The notes under the pieces: generated by a model
What the model was told of the DNA's origin: nothing
Seen by the model: only the letters and a program-made list of their open reading frames with translations
Database searches by the model: none
Translations under genes and position numbers: made by a program
Part shown: one piece after another, positions 5,153 to 5,226 of the stretch
How positions within the stretch are numbered: position 1 is the stretch's first letter
Layout: each line of letters starts with the position of its first letter
Origin: Acidobacteriaceae bacterium
GTDB lineage: Bacteria; Acidobacteriota; Terriglobia; Terriglobales; Acidobacteriaceae
Direction: 5' to 3'
Length of the DNA stretch: 5,226 bases
Assembly: GCA_003162255.1 (NCBI GenBank)
Contig: PMMJ01000509.1
Location: forward strand, 1,038 to 6,263

Positions 5153-5226
5153 TCACCGGCCATCCGGTTTCGCAGCCGGATTATTTCCCGCCACGGCCAT
5201 TGCCAGAGGCGGTATTTGTTTTTGAA
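5153..5226 (-). other. Sequence upstream of the comM break; no recognisable coding
   Basis: In an intact comM this stretch would encode the segment around ETTKIHSVAG before RPFRAPHH. The comM frame reads QKQIPPLAMAVAGNNP and ends KPDGR-stop. AVAG faintly recalls the usual SVAG, but the rest does not fit. A second frame hits TAA after 14 codons. The third stays open into the comM region as an out-of-frame reading (FKNKYRLWQWPW at its start). None is a convincing ComM segment. Confidence 0.5.

Noticed and set aside
5105..5226. A single-base frameshift joining another upstream frame to comM
   Set aside because: I read the three minus-strand frames by eye and none gave a convincing ComM segment before RPFRAPHH, so a simple frameshift does not repair the gene within the visible bases.

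Overview
The window is a moderately GC-rich bacterial chromosomal segment. It carries regulatory genes on the left and three unrelated small or housekeeping-type genes on the right. A free-standing PilZ protein, a DUF4259 protein, a small single-pass membrane protein with a DUF4019-like tail, and ATCGGG-type octamer repeats between genes suggest Acidobacteriota or a similar soil lineage. That placement is an inference from gene style; no rRNA or tRNA is present to settle it.

Left part, minus strand (1-1085): a two-component pair in the order histidine kinase then response regulator, translationally coupled through an ATGA overlap. The regulator runs off the left edge just before its expected phospho-acceptor Asp. 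A good sigma-70-type promoter (TTGACA, 17-nt spacer, TAGCAT) lies upstream of the kinase at 1148-1176.

Middle, plus strand (1347-3076): divergent from the kinase is a PilZ-domain protein with the full c-di-GMP-binding signature. It is followed, after a 212-nt gap, by a sigma-54-dependent AAA+ activator with an intact GAFTGA loop and a Fis-type HTH but no N-terminal sensor domain. A -24/-12-like element (GG-N10-GC) sits directly in front of the activator gene and favours ATG 1991 over the upstream GTG as its start. Two C(UUCG)G hairpins flank the PilZ gene. Kinase, regulator, PilZ and activator together look like a signalling island, but their regulatory targets are not visible here.

Right part, minus strand (3140-5226): the activator gene converges on a DUF4259 gene. 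Between them are eight octamer units arranged as a large inverted repeat (3080-3176), which also encodes the last 11 residues of the DUF4259 protein. Next comes a small membrane-anchored protein of unknown function, then the C-terminal half of a ComM/YifB Mg-chelatase-like AAA+ ATPase. The ComM frame is closed by a TGA at 5153-5155, just upstream of its conserved RPFRAPHHTISD block. No reading frame in the remaining 71 bases restores the expected N-terminal part, so the copy looks broken.

No mobile-element genes, CRISPR arrays or RNA genes were seen. The points most worth checking are the repeat that has become part of a coding region, the interrupted comM, and the probable sigma-54 promoter in front of a sigma-54 activator gene.
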